Shown here: in pieces, positions 1 to 7,283 of the stretch | Layout: each line of letters opens with the position of its first letter | How positions within the stretch are numbered: the first letter of the stretch is position 1 | Assembly: GCF_018918045.1 (NCBI RefSeq) | Contig: NZ_JAHLPU010000040.1 | Coordinates: 1-41,243 of the forward strand | Direction of reading: 5' to 3' | DNA: 41,243 nucleotides | Source of the DNA: Pseudoflavonifractor sp. MSJ-30 | GTDB taxonomy: Bacteria > Bacillota > Clostridia > Oscillospirales > Oscillospiraceae | The notes under the pieces: generated by a model | Database searches by the model: none | The model's input: only the letters and a program-made list of their open reading frames with translations | Told to the model about the DNA's origin: nothing | Translations under genes and position numbers: made by a program

Positions 1-10
1 TAGAAAACCT

Positions 11-109
11 GTAGGGGCGGCTACCAGCCGCCCGCTGCCTTTCGGAACAGAACGCTAGAATTAAGTGCGTAATTCCGTAAGATAGCGGGCGGCAGGTTGC
101 CGCCCCTAC
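11..109. repeat. REP-like imperfect inverted repeat
   Basis: Two 26-base arms, 11-36 and 84-109, are reverse complements with two mismatches; each outer end reads GTAGGGGCGGC. The arms enclose about 47 bases of AT-richer sequence. There is no coding potential. It looks like a dispersed intergenic palindromic repeat. The rest of 110-178 shows nothing further. Confidence 0.6.
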
Positions 110-178
110 AAAAAACCCTATTTTGCAACAGCCCCGTCTTACGGCCATAACGCCTTCAAAAAACTTTTGAAAATCCCC

Positions 179-206
179 TTGACATTTGGGGAAAACATGC
201 TATTAT
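179..206 (+). promoter_or_regulatory. Promoter of the HMA/P1B-ATPase operon
   Basis: TTGACA at 179-184, a 16-base spacer and TATTAT at 201-206, preceded by TGC (extended -10). The expected start of transcription is near 213, leaving a leader of about 58 bases before the HMA gene. Confidence 0.75.
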
Positions 207-214
207 ATTTCCAG

Positions 215-240
215 AACGATTCAACAATTATTTAATCGTT
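215..240. promoter_or_regulatory. Candidate operator dyad at the transcription start
   Basis: A 26-base imperfect dyad has outer arms AACGATT (215-221) and AATCGTT (234-240) and further pairing of A and T bases inside; 11 of 13 position pairs are complementary. It begins right at the predicted transcription start, so a bound repressor would block the metal-efflux operon. No regulator gene of the ArsR, MerR or CopY type is adjacent. The dyad is seen; its role is inferred. Confidence 0.45.
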
Positions 241-270
241 AAACTCAAATTCTGATAAGGAGCCATTGTT

Positions 271-489
271 ATGAAAAAGACTTACAAAATCGATGTGGAC
301 TGCGCCAACTGTGCCAATAAGATGGAGGATGCTGCCAAGGCAACTGCCGGTGTGAAGGACTGCACCGTCAACTTCATGGCTCTGAAGATGATCGTGGAAT
401 TCGACGAGGGCGCCGATGTGAAGGCCACAATGGAAAATGTTCTGGCCAACTGCAAAAAGGTCGAGGACGACTGCGAGATTTTCCTGTAA
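271..489 (+). CDS. Small HMA-domain metal-binding protein (metallochaperone-like)
   Basis: A 72-residue protein that is essentially a single heavy-metal-associated (HMA) domain. The metal-binding pair is C11-A-N-C14 in the context DCANC, like the CTNC-type motif of CadA N-terminal domains rather than the GMTCxxC form of copper chaperones. The start is fixed by AAGGAG at 257-262. It lies 67 bases upstream of a P1B ATPase that lacks its own N-terminal HMA domain, so this protein probably supplies metal to the pump or senses metal for it in the cytoplasm. It has no signal peptide or membrane segment. The metal is inferred from the partner ATPase (Zn/Cd/Pb type). Confidence 0.88.
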   Translation: MKKTYKIDVDCANCANKMEDAAKATAGVKDCTVNFMALKMIVEFDEGADVKATMENVLANCKKVEDDCEIFL

Positions 490-500
490 GCAAAACAAAC

Positions 501-525
501 TCGGCTCCCCTTTCCGGGGAGCCGA
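501..525 (+). repeat. Intercistronic hairpin with GGCTCCCC stem
   Basis: CGGCTCCCC (502-510) pairs perfectly with GGGGAGCCG (516-524) around a TTTCC loop, extended by a T-A pair. It is followed by AAATATT rather than a clean T tract. It sits between the HMA and ATPase genes and may attenuate read-through or stabilise the upstream message. A hairpin with the same 8-base stem lies at 7239-7263 in another operon. Confidence 0.65.
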
Positions 526-556
526 AATATTCGAAATCGGAGAAGGAGGAAAAACC

Positions 557-2464
557 ATGACGAAGAAGCAGAAGCGGACCCTGTCCCAAATTATTGTCTC
601 CTCCGTGCTGCTGGTCATTTTGCAGCTGCTGGGCGCGGAATTCTTTGATAGAATCCTCGGCGCCGCCGGGCGCTGGGTGCGGCTGGCCGCCTATTTCGCG
701 GACTACTGGATCATCGGCGGCGATATTCTGAAAAAAGCCTGGAAGGGGCTGAAAAACAGGCAGCCCTTTGACGAATGTCTGCTTATGGCCATTGCCACCG
801 TTGGTGCGCTGGCCCTGGCCATTTATGAAAACGGCGATTATCTGGAAGCCATCGCCGTTATGCTGTTCTACCAGATCGGCGAGCTGTTCCAGAGCTACGC
901 CGTGGGCAAGAGCCGCCGGAACATCAGCGAGCTGATGGATATCCGCCCGGACTACGCCAATGTGGAGAATAACGGCGTTCTGGAAAAGGTGGACCCGGAC
1001 GAGGTGGAGGTCGGCACCATCATCGTGGTGCAGCCCGGTGAGAAGGTGCCCATTGACGGCATCGTGGAAGAGGGCAGCTCCACCCTGAACACCTCTGCCC
1101 TGACCGGCGAGAGCGTGCCCCGGGAGGCAAAGCCCGGCGATGAGATCATCAGTGGCTGCATCAATCTCAGCGGCGTACTGAAGATCCGCACCTCCAGGGA
1201 ATTCGGCGAGTCCACCGTGTCCAAGATTCTGGATCTGGTGGAAAACGCCTCTTCCCGGAAGTCCAAGTCTGAGGATTTCATTGCCAAATTCGCCCGGGTG
1301 TACACCCCCGCCGTCTGCTACAGCGCCATTGCCCTGGCGGTCCTGCCGCCGGTTGTCAGCCTGCTTCTGAGCAGGGATCCCGTCTGGGGCCAGTGGCTCT
1401 ACCGAGCCCTGACCTTCCTGGTCACCTCCTGTCCCTGCGCCCTGGTCATTTCCATTCCCCTGAGCTTCTTTGCCGGCATCGGCGGGGCCAGCCGGGAGGG
1501 CGTGCTGGTGAAGGGCTCCAACTATCTGGAAACCCTTTCCCAAGTGGATACCGTGGTCTTCGACAAGACCGGCACCCTGACCCGGGGCGTCTTTGAGGTC
1601 ACAGCGGTCCACCACAATACTCTGGAAGAAGAAAAACTGCTGGAGTACACCGCGTTGGCCGAAAGCGCTTCCTCCCATCCCATCTCCAAGAGCCTGCAAA
1701 CCGCCTATGGAAAGCCCCTGGACCGTTCCCGTGTATCGGACATCCGGGAGTTCAGCGGTGAGGGCGTCACCGCCCGGGTAGACGGCAGGACCGTTGCCGC
1801 CGGCAATCGGAAGCTCATGAAACGGCTGGGCGTGGAATACCACGACTGTCACAAAACCGGCACCATTGTCCATGTGGCCATTGACGGCGCTTACGCCGGT
1901 CACATCGTGATCTCCGACCTGCTGAAGCCCACCGCCAAGTCCGCCATGGAGGCTCTGCGCAAAGCCGGTATTACCAGGACCGTTATGCTCACCGGTGATA
2001 TTGACGCCGTGGCCCAGGCTACCGCCAAAGAGCTGGGCATTGACACCGTCTACAGCGAGCTGCTGCCCGGCGACAAGGTCTCCAAAGTCGAAGCACTGCT
2101 CTCTCAGGAGCGAAAGGGCAAGCTGGCCTTCGTCGGTGACGGCATCAACGACGCGCCTGTCCTCTCCCGCGCGGACATCGGCATTGCCATGGGTGCCATG
2201 GGTTCTGACGCCGCCATTGAGGCCGCGGATGTGGTTCTCATGGACGACGATCCCATGAAGATCTCCAAAGCCGTCAAGATTTCCCGGAAGTGTCTGGGCA
2301 TTGTCCACCAGAACATCGTCTTTGCCATCGGCATAAAACTGCTGTGCCTGCTGCTGGTTGCCCTTGGCTACGCCAATATGTGGGCCGCCATCTTTGCCGA
2401 CGTAGGCGTCATGGTTCTGGCCGTTTTGAATGCCATCCGGGCTTTGATGGTGAAGAATCTCTGA
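557..2464 (+). CDS. Heavy-metal translocating P1B-type ATPase (Zn/Cd/Pb class)
   Basis: A 635-residue membrane pump that exports divalent heavy metal at the cost of ATP. Visible motifs are the actuator TGES, the membrane metal site C292-P-C294, the phosphorylated aspartate D336 in DKTGTLT, an HP dipeptide in SSHPIS, and the hinge motif starting at G527 (GDGINDAP). The last membrane segment has D615-V-G, the D-x-G signature of the P1B-2 (ZntA/CadA) subgroup, which points to Zn, Cd or Pb rather than copper. The usual N-terminal HMA domain is absent; the upstream 72-residue HMA protein probably replaces it. The start at 557 is chosen for AGGAGG at 545-550; an upstream in-frame ATG at 437 lies inside the HMA gene and has no good ribosome site. 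Confidence 0.93.
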   Translation: MTKKQKRTLSQIIVSSVLLVILQLLGAEFFDRILGAAGRWVRLAAYFADYWIIGGDILKKAWKGLKNRQPFDECLLMAIATVGALALAIYENGDYLEAIAVMLFYQIGELFQSYAVGKSRRNISELMDIRPDYANVENNGVLEKVDPDEVEVGTIIVVQPGEKVPIDGIVEEGSSTLNTSALTGESVPREAKPGDEIISGCINLSGVLKIRTSREFGESTVSKILDLVENASSRKSKSEDFIAKFARVYTPAVCYSAIALAVLPPVVSLLLSRDPVWGQWLYRALTFLVTSCPCALVISIPLSFFAGIGGASREGVLVKGSNYLETLSQVDTVVFDKTGTLTRGVFEVTAVHHNTLEEEKLLEYTALAESASSHPISKSLQTAYGKPLDRSRVSDIREFSGEGVTARVDGRTVAAGNRKLMKRLGVEYHDCHKTGTIVHVAIDGAYAGHIVISDLLKPTAKSAMEALRKAGITRTVMLTGDIDAVAQATAKELGIDTVYSELLPGDKVSKVEALLSQERKGKLAFVGDGINDAPVLSRADIGIAMGAMGSDAAIEAADVVLMDDDPMKISKAVKISRKCLGIVHQNIVFAIGIKLLCLLLVALGYANMWAAIFADVGVMVLAVLNAIRALMVKNL

Positions 2465-2480
2465 TTTCAGTCTATCGCGA

Positions 2481-2506
2481 AGGGGGTGCCGGACGGCACC
2501 CCCTTT
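2481..2506. terminator. Terminator after the P1B ATPase
   Basis: AGGGGGTGCC (2481-2490), a GGAC loop, and GGCACCCCCT (2495-2504) form a perfect 10-base stem followed by TTTGT. It lies between the stop codons of the ATPase and of the convergent methyltransferase gene, so it may serve both strands. Confidence 0.75.
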
Positions 2507-2516
2507 GTATTGCTTT

Positions 2517-3335
2517 TCAGTTCTCCCACAGCCAGGGCTTACGGCCCTCTATCAGGAACATGGGGGTGGAGGCGTTGTTGACGCGCTCCTCCCGGGTCCA
2601 GACCTGCTTCCAGATCTGCTCGTCCGCCGCTGCCTGAAGGCCCAGCTTTTCCAGCACCCGCAGGTCCCAGTCGGGGCGATGCCGCATGGACAGGGGCGTC
2701 TGCCTCGCAATGCGTTCCATGGCGTCCACATCCGTTCCGGCGGTCTCGTCCCGGACATCCGACCGGGACAGATTCTCCCGGTCGGCGCTGTGCGCCAGCT
2801 GGGCCTGCTCATCCCACAGATAGCGGTACCAGTTGGCGTCAAAATTCAGCAGCAGTCCCCCTGGTGCCAGCACCCGGGTCCAATGGCCGTAGGCCTTCTC
2901 CGGGGCGTGCAGGTTCCATGTCACGTTCCGGGTAACCAGCACGTCAAAGCTGCCGTCGGCGAAGAGGAGCTCCTCCGCATTCATCTGCCGGAAGTCGATT
3001 TTCCCCGCCAGCACACCCGCGTTTCGCCGGGCTTCGGCCAGCATGGAAGCCGTATAGTCCACTGCCGTTACCTGATAGCCCCGCTCTGCCAGGATGATGG
3101 CGAAGAAGCCCGGGCCGGTGCCCACGTCCAGAATGCGGATGCTCTCCGGCGCTCTGCCGGGAAACCGGGACGCAATGCGGCCGGCGATGCACTCCCCCCA
3201 GACGGTTTTCTGATCCGACGCCAGTTCTTCCTGATTGACTCCGGAATAGCCGGACGCCCGATGGGTCCAGTAGTGGATATTCTCTTCCTCATAGGTCGCA
3301 AATCGCATACGCCATCCCCCGTCTCCCCTGGTCAT
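2517..3335 (-). CDS. Class I SAM-dependent methyltransferase (paralogue 1)
   Basis: A 272-residue Rossmann-fold methyltransferase. SAM-binding motif I is clear (ILDVGTGPGFFAIIL), followed by an acidic residue at the end of strand 2 (VTAVD) and motif IV-like FDVLVTRN. The start at 3335 has GTGAGG eight bases upstream and lies about 37 bases after the predicted transcription start; in-frame ATGs at 3368 (almost on the transcription start) and 3308 are alternatives. It is a clear paralogue of the gene at 3424-4158: both share a YW-x-x-R-(A/S) N-terminal segment, FRQMNAE/FRQMDAQ and LLLNFDA. The substrate is not evident. No pathway neighbour explains the pair. Confidence 0.82.
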   Translation of the reverse strand: MTRGDGGWRMRFATYEEENIHYWTHRASGYSGVNQEELASDQKTVWGECIAGRIASRFPGRAPESIRILDVGTGPGFFAIILAERGYQVTAVDYTASMLAEARRNAGVLAGKIDFRQMNAEELLFADGSFDVLVTRNVTWNLHAPEKAYGHWTRVLAPGGLLLNFDANWYRYLWDEQAQLAHSADRENLSRSDVRDETAGTDVDAMERIARQTPLSMRHRPDWDLRVLEKLGLQAAADEQIWKQVWTREERVNNASTPMFLIEGRKPWLWEN

Positions 3336-3378
3336 AGAAAACGCCTCACTTCCCGTGGGGCGTTTCATCTTTGCCTAT

Positions 3379-3422
3379 AGTGTACCACGGGGGCTTCGCC
3401 AGCGGAAGCCCCCCGGGGGGAT
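3379..3422 (-). promoter_or_regulatory. Promoter of methyltransferase 1 (duplicated element)
   Basis: On the minus strand TTCCGC (3407-3402), a 17-base spacer and TACACT (3384-3379) with a TGG extension. A 22-base block at 3401-3422 is identical to 4236-4257 upstream of the second methyltransferase, and the spacing to the -10 box is also identical. The block can also form a GGGGCTTC/GAAGCCCC hairpin that could terminate the upstream gene. Confidence 0.55.
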
Positions 3423-3423
3423 G

Positions 3424-4158
3424 TTATTTTTGTGCAAGGATGCCAAACATGGGCGCGTTCACCAGGTCTGCCTCCCCCAGCACCCGGCGTCCCAGAGTCA
3501 GGTCCGTCCGGCAGACGGTGAAGCCGATTTTCCGCAGTTTCTTCTCATCCCAGGCCGGCCGCTTCTGGCCCAGGTCCATTGCCAAAGTAATGGCGTTGTT
3601 CTCCTCCACCAGTGCCTCGGTCATGCCCACATGGCCATAGGGACTGTCCGGGGCCACGGAGCAGTTCTGGGTACTCTCACTGCGGATATTTTCGGCGTAA
3701 TCCGCGTCAAAGTTCAGCAGCAGCCCGCAGGGCCGCAACACCCGGTACCACTGGGCATAGGCCTGCTCCGGTTCCGGCAGGGTCCAGGTAAGGTTTCGGC
3801 TGAGCACCACGTCAAAGCTCTCATCCGGGAAATCCAGGTTCTGCGCGTCCATCTGCCGGAATGTGATAGCAAGCCCCAGATGCTCCGCCAGAGCGGAAGC
3901 CTCTTCCAGCATGGCGGGCGTCAGGTCGATCCCCGTTACCCGGTGCCCCAGCTTTGCCATCAGGATGGCGAAAAAGCCCGTACCCGTGCCCACGTCCAGA
4001 ATGTCCAGCGTTCTGTCCTTTGGTAAATGATTCTCCAATTCCTCCAGCCACCGCCGCCCCATGGCGCTGCCCAACTCGTTTTTCCGTACTGCTCCAAAGT
4101 CATGGGACCGGGCCGTCCAGTAGCGCACGACCCGATGCTCCAGATCATCCATTGTCAT
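3424..4158 (-). CDS. Class I SAM-dependent methyltransferase (paralogue 2)
   Basis: A 244-residue methyltransferase with SAM motif I ILDVGTGTGFFAILM, an acidic residue after strand 2 (VTGID) and FDVVLSRN. The start at 4158 is chosen because AAGGA lies nine bases upstream (4168-4172); an upstream in-frame ATG at 4182 has no ribosome site. It is transcribed ahead of its paralogue at 2517-3335, but each has its own promoter, so this is a tandem gene duplication rather than a simple operon. The proteins align over most of their length, with the C-terminal substrate-binding part more divergent, which suggests different substrates. The reaction is unknown. Confidence 0.85.
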   Translation of the reverse strand: MTMDDLEHRVVRYWTARSHDFGAVRKNELGSAMGRRWLEELENHLPKDRTLDILDVGTGTGFFAILMAKLGHRVTGIDLTPAMLEEASALAEHLGLAITFRQMDAQNLDFPDESFDVVLSRNLTWTLPEPEQAYAQWYRVLRPCGLLLNFDADYAENIRSESTQNCSVAPDSPYGHVGMTEALVEENNAITLAMDLGQKRPAWDEKKLRKIGFTVCRTDLTLGRRVLGEADLVNAPMFGILAQK

Positions 4159-4213
4159 TTTGTGTATTCCTTCTCTTTCCACTGCCCCATGCGGCAGGCA
4201 GTTGTCTTCCGAT

Positions 4214-4257
4214 AATATACCAAATATCTGCCTGCAGCGGAAGCCCCCCGGGGGGAT
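4214..4257 (-). promoter_or_regulatory. Promoter of methyltransferase 2 (duplicated element)
   Basis: Minus strand TTCCGC (4242-4237), 17-base spacer, TATATT (4219-4214) with a TGG extension. The 22-base block 4236-4257 is an exact copy of 3401-3422. The predicted leader is about 49 bases. Confidence 0.55.
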
Positions 4258-4270
4258 ACGAGACAGGCAA

Positions 4271-4303
4271 ACACCCTCCGCCTTTCAAAAAGCGGAGGGT
4301 GCT
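4271..4303. terminator. Terminator hairpin downstream of the small membrane protein
   Basis: CACCCTCCGC (4272-4281) and GCGGAGGGTG (4292-4301) form a perfect 10-base stem around a loop of about 10 bases; on the minus strand it is followed by TTTGCC. It lies 58 bases beyond the stop of the minus-strand gene 4359-4592. Confidence 0.65.
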
Positions 4304-4358
4304 TGTCTGTATATGGAGAAAACATGAGAAGAAACGGGCAATATCAGAGGCGTTCCTT

Positions 4359-4592
4359 TCAATGGAACGGATGCCGGCAGCCGTACAGAAACACGGCGAT
4401 GGGGGCCAGCAGAGCAGGCGTTCCCAGGAAGACAGCGCACCAGTCAAGGGTGCCCAGCGCCACGGGCGACAGAGCCAGCCACAGCAGGCCGCCCAGAGCC
4501 GCCCCCAAAAGGGCCAGCGTCCAGATGCAGACCTGATACTTTCGTTCAGCGTTCCAATTCTTTTCGTCCAGTGTCATCCAAAATTTTTTCAT
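4359..4592 (-). CDS. Small two-helix membrane protein, unknown function
   Basis: A 77-residue protein of no family I recognise. About 25 mostly polar residues (MKKFWMTLDEKNWNAERKYQ) are followed by two hydrophobic segments (roughly residues 22-42 and 48-70), ending in CRHPFH. The start at 4592 has AAGGA at good spacing; an upstream in-frame start at 4649 lies within the promoter. It diverges from the Na/Pi transporter and its promoter is a near mirror image of the transporter promoter, including Pho-box-like repeats, so it is probably induced by phosphate limitation. It has its own terminator. Confidence 0.7.
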   Translation of the reverse strand: MKKFWMTLDEKNWNAERKYQVCIWTLALLGAALGGLLWLALSPVALGTLDWCAVFLGTPALLAPIAVFLYGCRHPFH

Positions 4593-4622
4593 GGCATTTC
4601 CTTCTTTCTGACAATACCTTAC

Positions 4623-4735
4623 CCCCATCAGGTAAAAGCCGCAACACATTGAACGTAAAGTCTCCGTAAAAACAGGAAATTTTACATTCGCTTTACATTA
4701 TCCCCCCTTTGGGCTTTACGCGGCCCCGGTAAGAT
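4623..4735. promoter_or_regulatory. Divergent Pho-box-like promoter array
   Basis: Plus strand: TTTACA at 4681-4686 and 4692-4697 (11-base phase), TTTACG at 4715-4720, and GGTAAGATATTG from 4728. Minus strand, mirrored: TTTACG at 4670-4665 and 4659-4654, TTTACC at 4636-4631, and GGTAAGGTATTG from 4623. All pairs are symmetrical about 4675.5. Direct TT(A/T)ACA repeats with 5-base gaps are the known form of Gram-positive PhoP boxes. The downstream genes are a Na/Pi transporter and a PhoB/PhoR-type pair, which supports phosphate control. Confidence 0.75.
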
Positions 4736-4765
4736 ATTGCCAGAAACGTAAAGGAGCTGTAAAAT

Positions 4766-6535
4766 ATGGATATATTCGGGATTCTGAATCTGGTGGGCGG
4801 CCTTGCCCTGTTCTTATACGGCATGTCCGCCATGGGCGACGGGCTGGTACAGCTGTCCGGCGGTCGTCTGGAAAAAATTCTGGAGCAGCTGACCAAAAAG
4901 AAGATCATGGCCGTACTTCTGGGCTTGATGGTGACGGCCATCATTCAGTCCTCTTCCGCCACGACCGTCATGGTGGTCGGCTTTGTCAACTCCGGCATTA
5001 TGAATCTGTCCCAGGCCGTGGGCATCATCATGGGCGCCAACATCGGCACCACCGTCACCTCCTGGCTGCTGTCCCTGACGGGCATCCAGGGCAGCAGCCT
5101 CTTTCTGAAGCTTTTGAAGCCCAGCTCCTTCTCCCCTGTGCTGGCCGCCATCGGCGTAATCCTCACTATGACCGCCAGGGAGGACGACAGGAAAAAGAAC
5201 ATCGGCACCATTCTCGTGGGCTTCGCCATTCTGATGTTCGGCATGGAGGCCATGAGCTCCGCCGTGTCCCCTCTGGCCAAGGATGAGAAGTTCACCGGCA
5301 TTCTGACCGCTTTCTCCAATCCCATTCTGGGCACCCTGGCCGGTGCGGCGCTGACGGCGATTATTCAGTCCTCCTCCGCCTCCGTCGGCATCCTGCAGGC
5401 GCTGTGCGTCACCGGCGCTGTCAGCTTCGGCACCGCCATTCCCATTATCATGGGCCAGAATATCGGCACCTGCGCCACGGCCCTCATTTCCAGTGTCGGC
5501 GCCAGCAAAAACGCCCGGCGGGCATCCCTCATCCATCTTTATTTTAATTTAATTGGCACTTTGCTGTTTCTTGTGGTATTCTATACATTGAACAGCTTCC
5601 TGCACTTCCCCTTCCTGGCCCAGACCGCCGGCGCGGCGGATATCGCCGTGATTCACAGCCTGTTCAACGTAGGCTGCACCATCGTTCTGTTCCCCTTCTC
5701 CAATATTCTGGTAAAGCTGGCTACTCTGTCCATCCCCGACGGCAAGGATACCCAAACCGATACCCGTCCCGCGGCCCTGCAAGCTCTGGACGAGCGTTTT
5801 CTGGACCGTCCGGGCTTTGCCATGAACCTGTGTAAAGAAGCCGTGGATCACATGGCGGATCTGGCCCGAAATTCCTTCCAGCTGGCTATGGGACTGCTGG
5901 TGAACTTCTCCGAAAAAGACCTGCAAACCGTCATCGCCATGGAGCAGGAAGCCGACAGCTACGAGGACACTCTGGGCACCTACCTGGTCAAACTCTCCGG
6001 AAGGGATCTGAGCAAAGCGGACAGCCGGACCCTTTCTATCCTGCTGCACTGCATCAACGACTTTGAGCGCATTTCGGACCACGCCATCAATGTGGCTGAG
6101 TCTGCCCAGGAGCTGCGGGACAAGGGCCTGAGCCTGTCCCCTGACAGCCGGAGCGAGCTGGCCGTCTACAGCCGGGCTGTAGGAGACATTCTGGATCTGA
6201 CAGTCTCCGTATTTGCCGCGGACGACACCCGGCGTGCCAAGTCCGTGGAGCCTTTGGAAGAGGTCATCGATTCCCTGAGCCTGGAAATGCGGCAGCGGCA
6301 TATTGAGCGTCTGCGCCGGGGAGCCTGCTCTCTGGAGGCGGGCCTGATTCTGGAGGACATTCTGACAGGCTATGAGCGGGTCTCCGACCACTGCTCCAAT
6401 GTGGCCGTATGCCTTATCGAGGTCCACGCGGATGAGTATGACACCCATGAATATCTGAACCTGACCACCAAGGGCAGCGACCCCTGGTTCCGGCGGGAGT
6501 ACGCGAAAAAACGGCAGGAATACCTGCTTCCCTGA
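4766..6535 (+). CDS. Na/Pi cotransporter family protein with PhoU-like domain
   Basis: A 589-residue inorganic phosphate importer of the NptA/PNaS type. Two inverted halves carry the signature QSSSATT (61-67) and QSSSASV (201-207), each followed by a G-x-NIGT motif (GANIGTT and GQNIGTC). About residues 345-560 form a helical PhoU-like cytoplasmic region, as in many bacterial members. The start at 4766 has AAAGGAG at 4750-4756. It is the first gene of a three-gene operon with the response regulator (11-base gap) and sensor kinase downstream. The PhoU-like tail beside a PhoR-type kinase suggests that it takes part in phosphate signalling as well as uptake. Confidence 0.93.
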   Translation: MDIFGILNLVGGLALFLYGMSAMGDGLVQLSGGRLEKILEQLTKKKIMAVLLGLMVTAIIQSSSATTVMVVGFVNSGIMNLSQAVGIIMGANIGTTVTSWLLSLTGIQGSSLFLKLLKPSSFSPVLAAIGVILTMTAREDDRKKNIGTILVGFAILMFGMEAMSSAVSPLAKDEKFTGILTAFSNPILGTLAGAALTAIIQSSSASVGILQALCVTGAVSFGTAIPIIMGQNIGTCATALISSVGASKNARRASLIHLYFNLIGTLLFLVVFYTLNSFLHFPFLAQTAGAADIAVIHSLFNVGCTIVLFPFSNILVKLATLSIPDGKDTQTDTRPAALQALDERFLDRPGFAMNLCKEAVDHMADLARNSFQLAMGLLVNFSEKDLQTVIAMEQEADSYEDTLGTYLVKLSGRDLSKADSRTLSILLHCINDFERISDHAINVAESAQELRDKGLSLSPDSRSELAVYSRAVGDILDLTVSVFAADDTRRAKSVEPLEEVIDSLSLEMRQRHIERLRRGACSLEAGLILEDILTGYERVSDHCSNVAVCLIEVHADEYDTHEYLNLTTKGSDPWFRREYAKKRQEYLLP

Positions 6536-6546
6536 GGAGAATAACT

Positions 6547-7230
6547 ATGGCACTTATCTATGTAGTGGAAGATGACGAAAACATCCGGGAGATTGAGACC
6601 ATCGCCCTGAAAAACAGCAACTATCTGGTCAAATCCTTTGGCCGTGCCTCGGAATTCTACCGGGCCCTGGACGACATTCTGCCAGACCTGGTGCTGCTGG
6701 ATGTGATGCTGCCGGACGAAAACGGCTGCGATATCGTAAAGCGTCTGCGCAGCCAGTCCGCCACAAGGCGGCTGCCCGTGATCATGGTCACAGCCAAAAC
6801 CTCGGAGATGGACATGGTCAAGGGGCTGGACGACGGAGCCGACGACTATATCAAAAAGCCCTTCTCCGTTATGGAGCTGCTGTCCCGGGTGAAGGCCCTG
6901 CTGCGCCGCTCCACGGAGGAAACCGCCCAGCAGCTGCAGGTGGGCGGCATCCAGCTGGACAACGCCCGCCGGGTGGTGCTGGCCGAGGGCAAAAGCGTGG
7001 AGCTGACCTATAAGGAATACGAGCTGCTGCGGTATCTGATGATCAACGCGGAAATGGTTCTGTCCCGGGAGGCCATCATGCGCTTCGTCTGGGGCACGGA
7101 ATTTGAGGGCGAGACCCGAACCGTAGATATGCACATCAAGACCCTGCGGCAGAAGCTGGGCCCCTGCGGCCACCAGATCGGTACCGTCCGCAACGTGGGC
7201 TACGTACTGCAGAGCAACCCGGAGGCATAA
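6547..7230 (+). CDS. OmpR/PhoB-family response regulator
   Basis: A 227-residue two-domain regulator. The receiver domain (1-115) has the acidic pocket E8-D9-D10, the phosphoacceptor D52 in LLDVMLP, VTAKTS and the conserved lysine in IKKPF. The C-terminal winged helix (about 130-225) has the OmpR-type LTYKEYELLRYL and TVDMHIKTLRQKLG segments. GAGGAG precedes the start closely. It is in operon with the Na/Pi transporter upstream and a PhoR-type kinase downstream, so it is the likely activator of the Pho-box array at 4623-4735 and probably regulates its own operon. Confidence 0.92.
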   Translation: MALIYVVEDDENIREIETIALKNSNYLVKSFGRASEFYRALDDILPDLVLLDVMLPDENGCDIVKRLRSQSATRRLPVIMVTAKTSEMDMVKGLDDGADDYIKKPFSVMELLSRVKALLRRSTEETAQQLQVGGIQLDNARRVVLAEGKSVELTYKEYELLRYLMINAEMVLSREAIMRFVWGTEFEGETRTVDMHIKTLRQKLGPCGHQIGTVRNVGYVLQSNPEA

Positions 7231-7238
7231 TATCTCTT

Positions 7239-7263
7239 ATGGCTCCCCTGAATGGGGAGCCAT
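7239..7263 (+). repeat. Intercistronic hairpin with GGCTCCCC stem
   Basis: ATGGCTCCCC (7239-7248) and GGGGAGCCAT (7254-7263) form a perfect 10-base stem around TGAAT, followed by TTCG. It lies between the regulator stop and the ribosome site of the kinase. Its central stem is identical to that of the hairpin at 501-525, in the same type of location. It may lower kinase expression relative to the upstream genes. Confidence 0.65.
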
Positions 7264-7283
7264 TTCGTATAGGAGGCATTCCC

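Noticed and set aside
374..2308. 644-codon open frame on the minus strand opposite the P1B ATPase
   Set aside because: Antisense shadow without ribosome site, domain or promoter.
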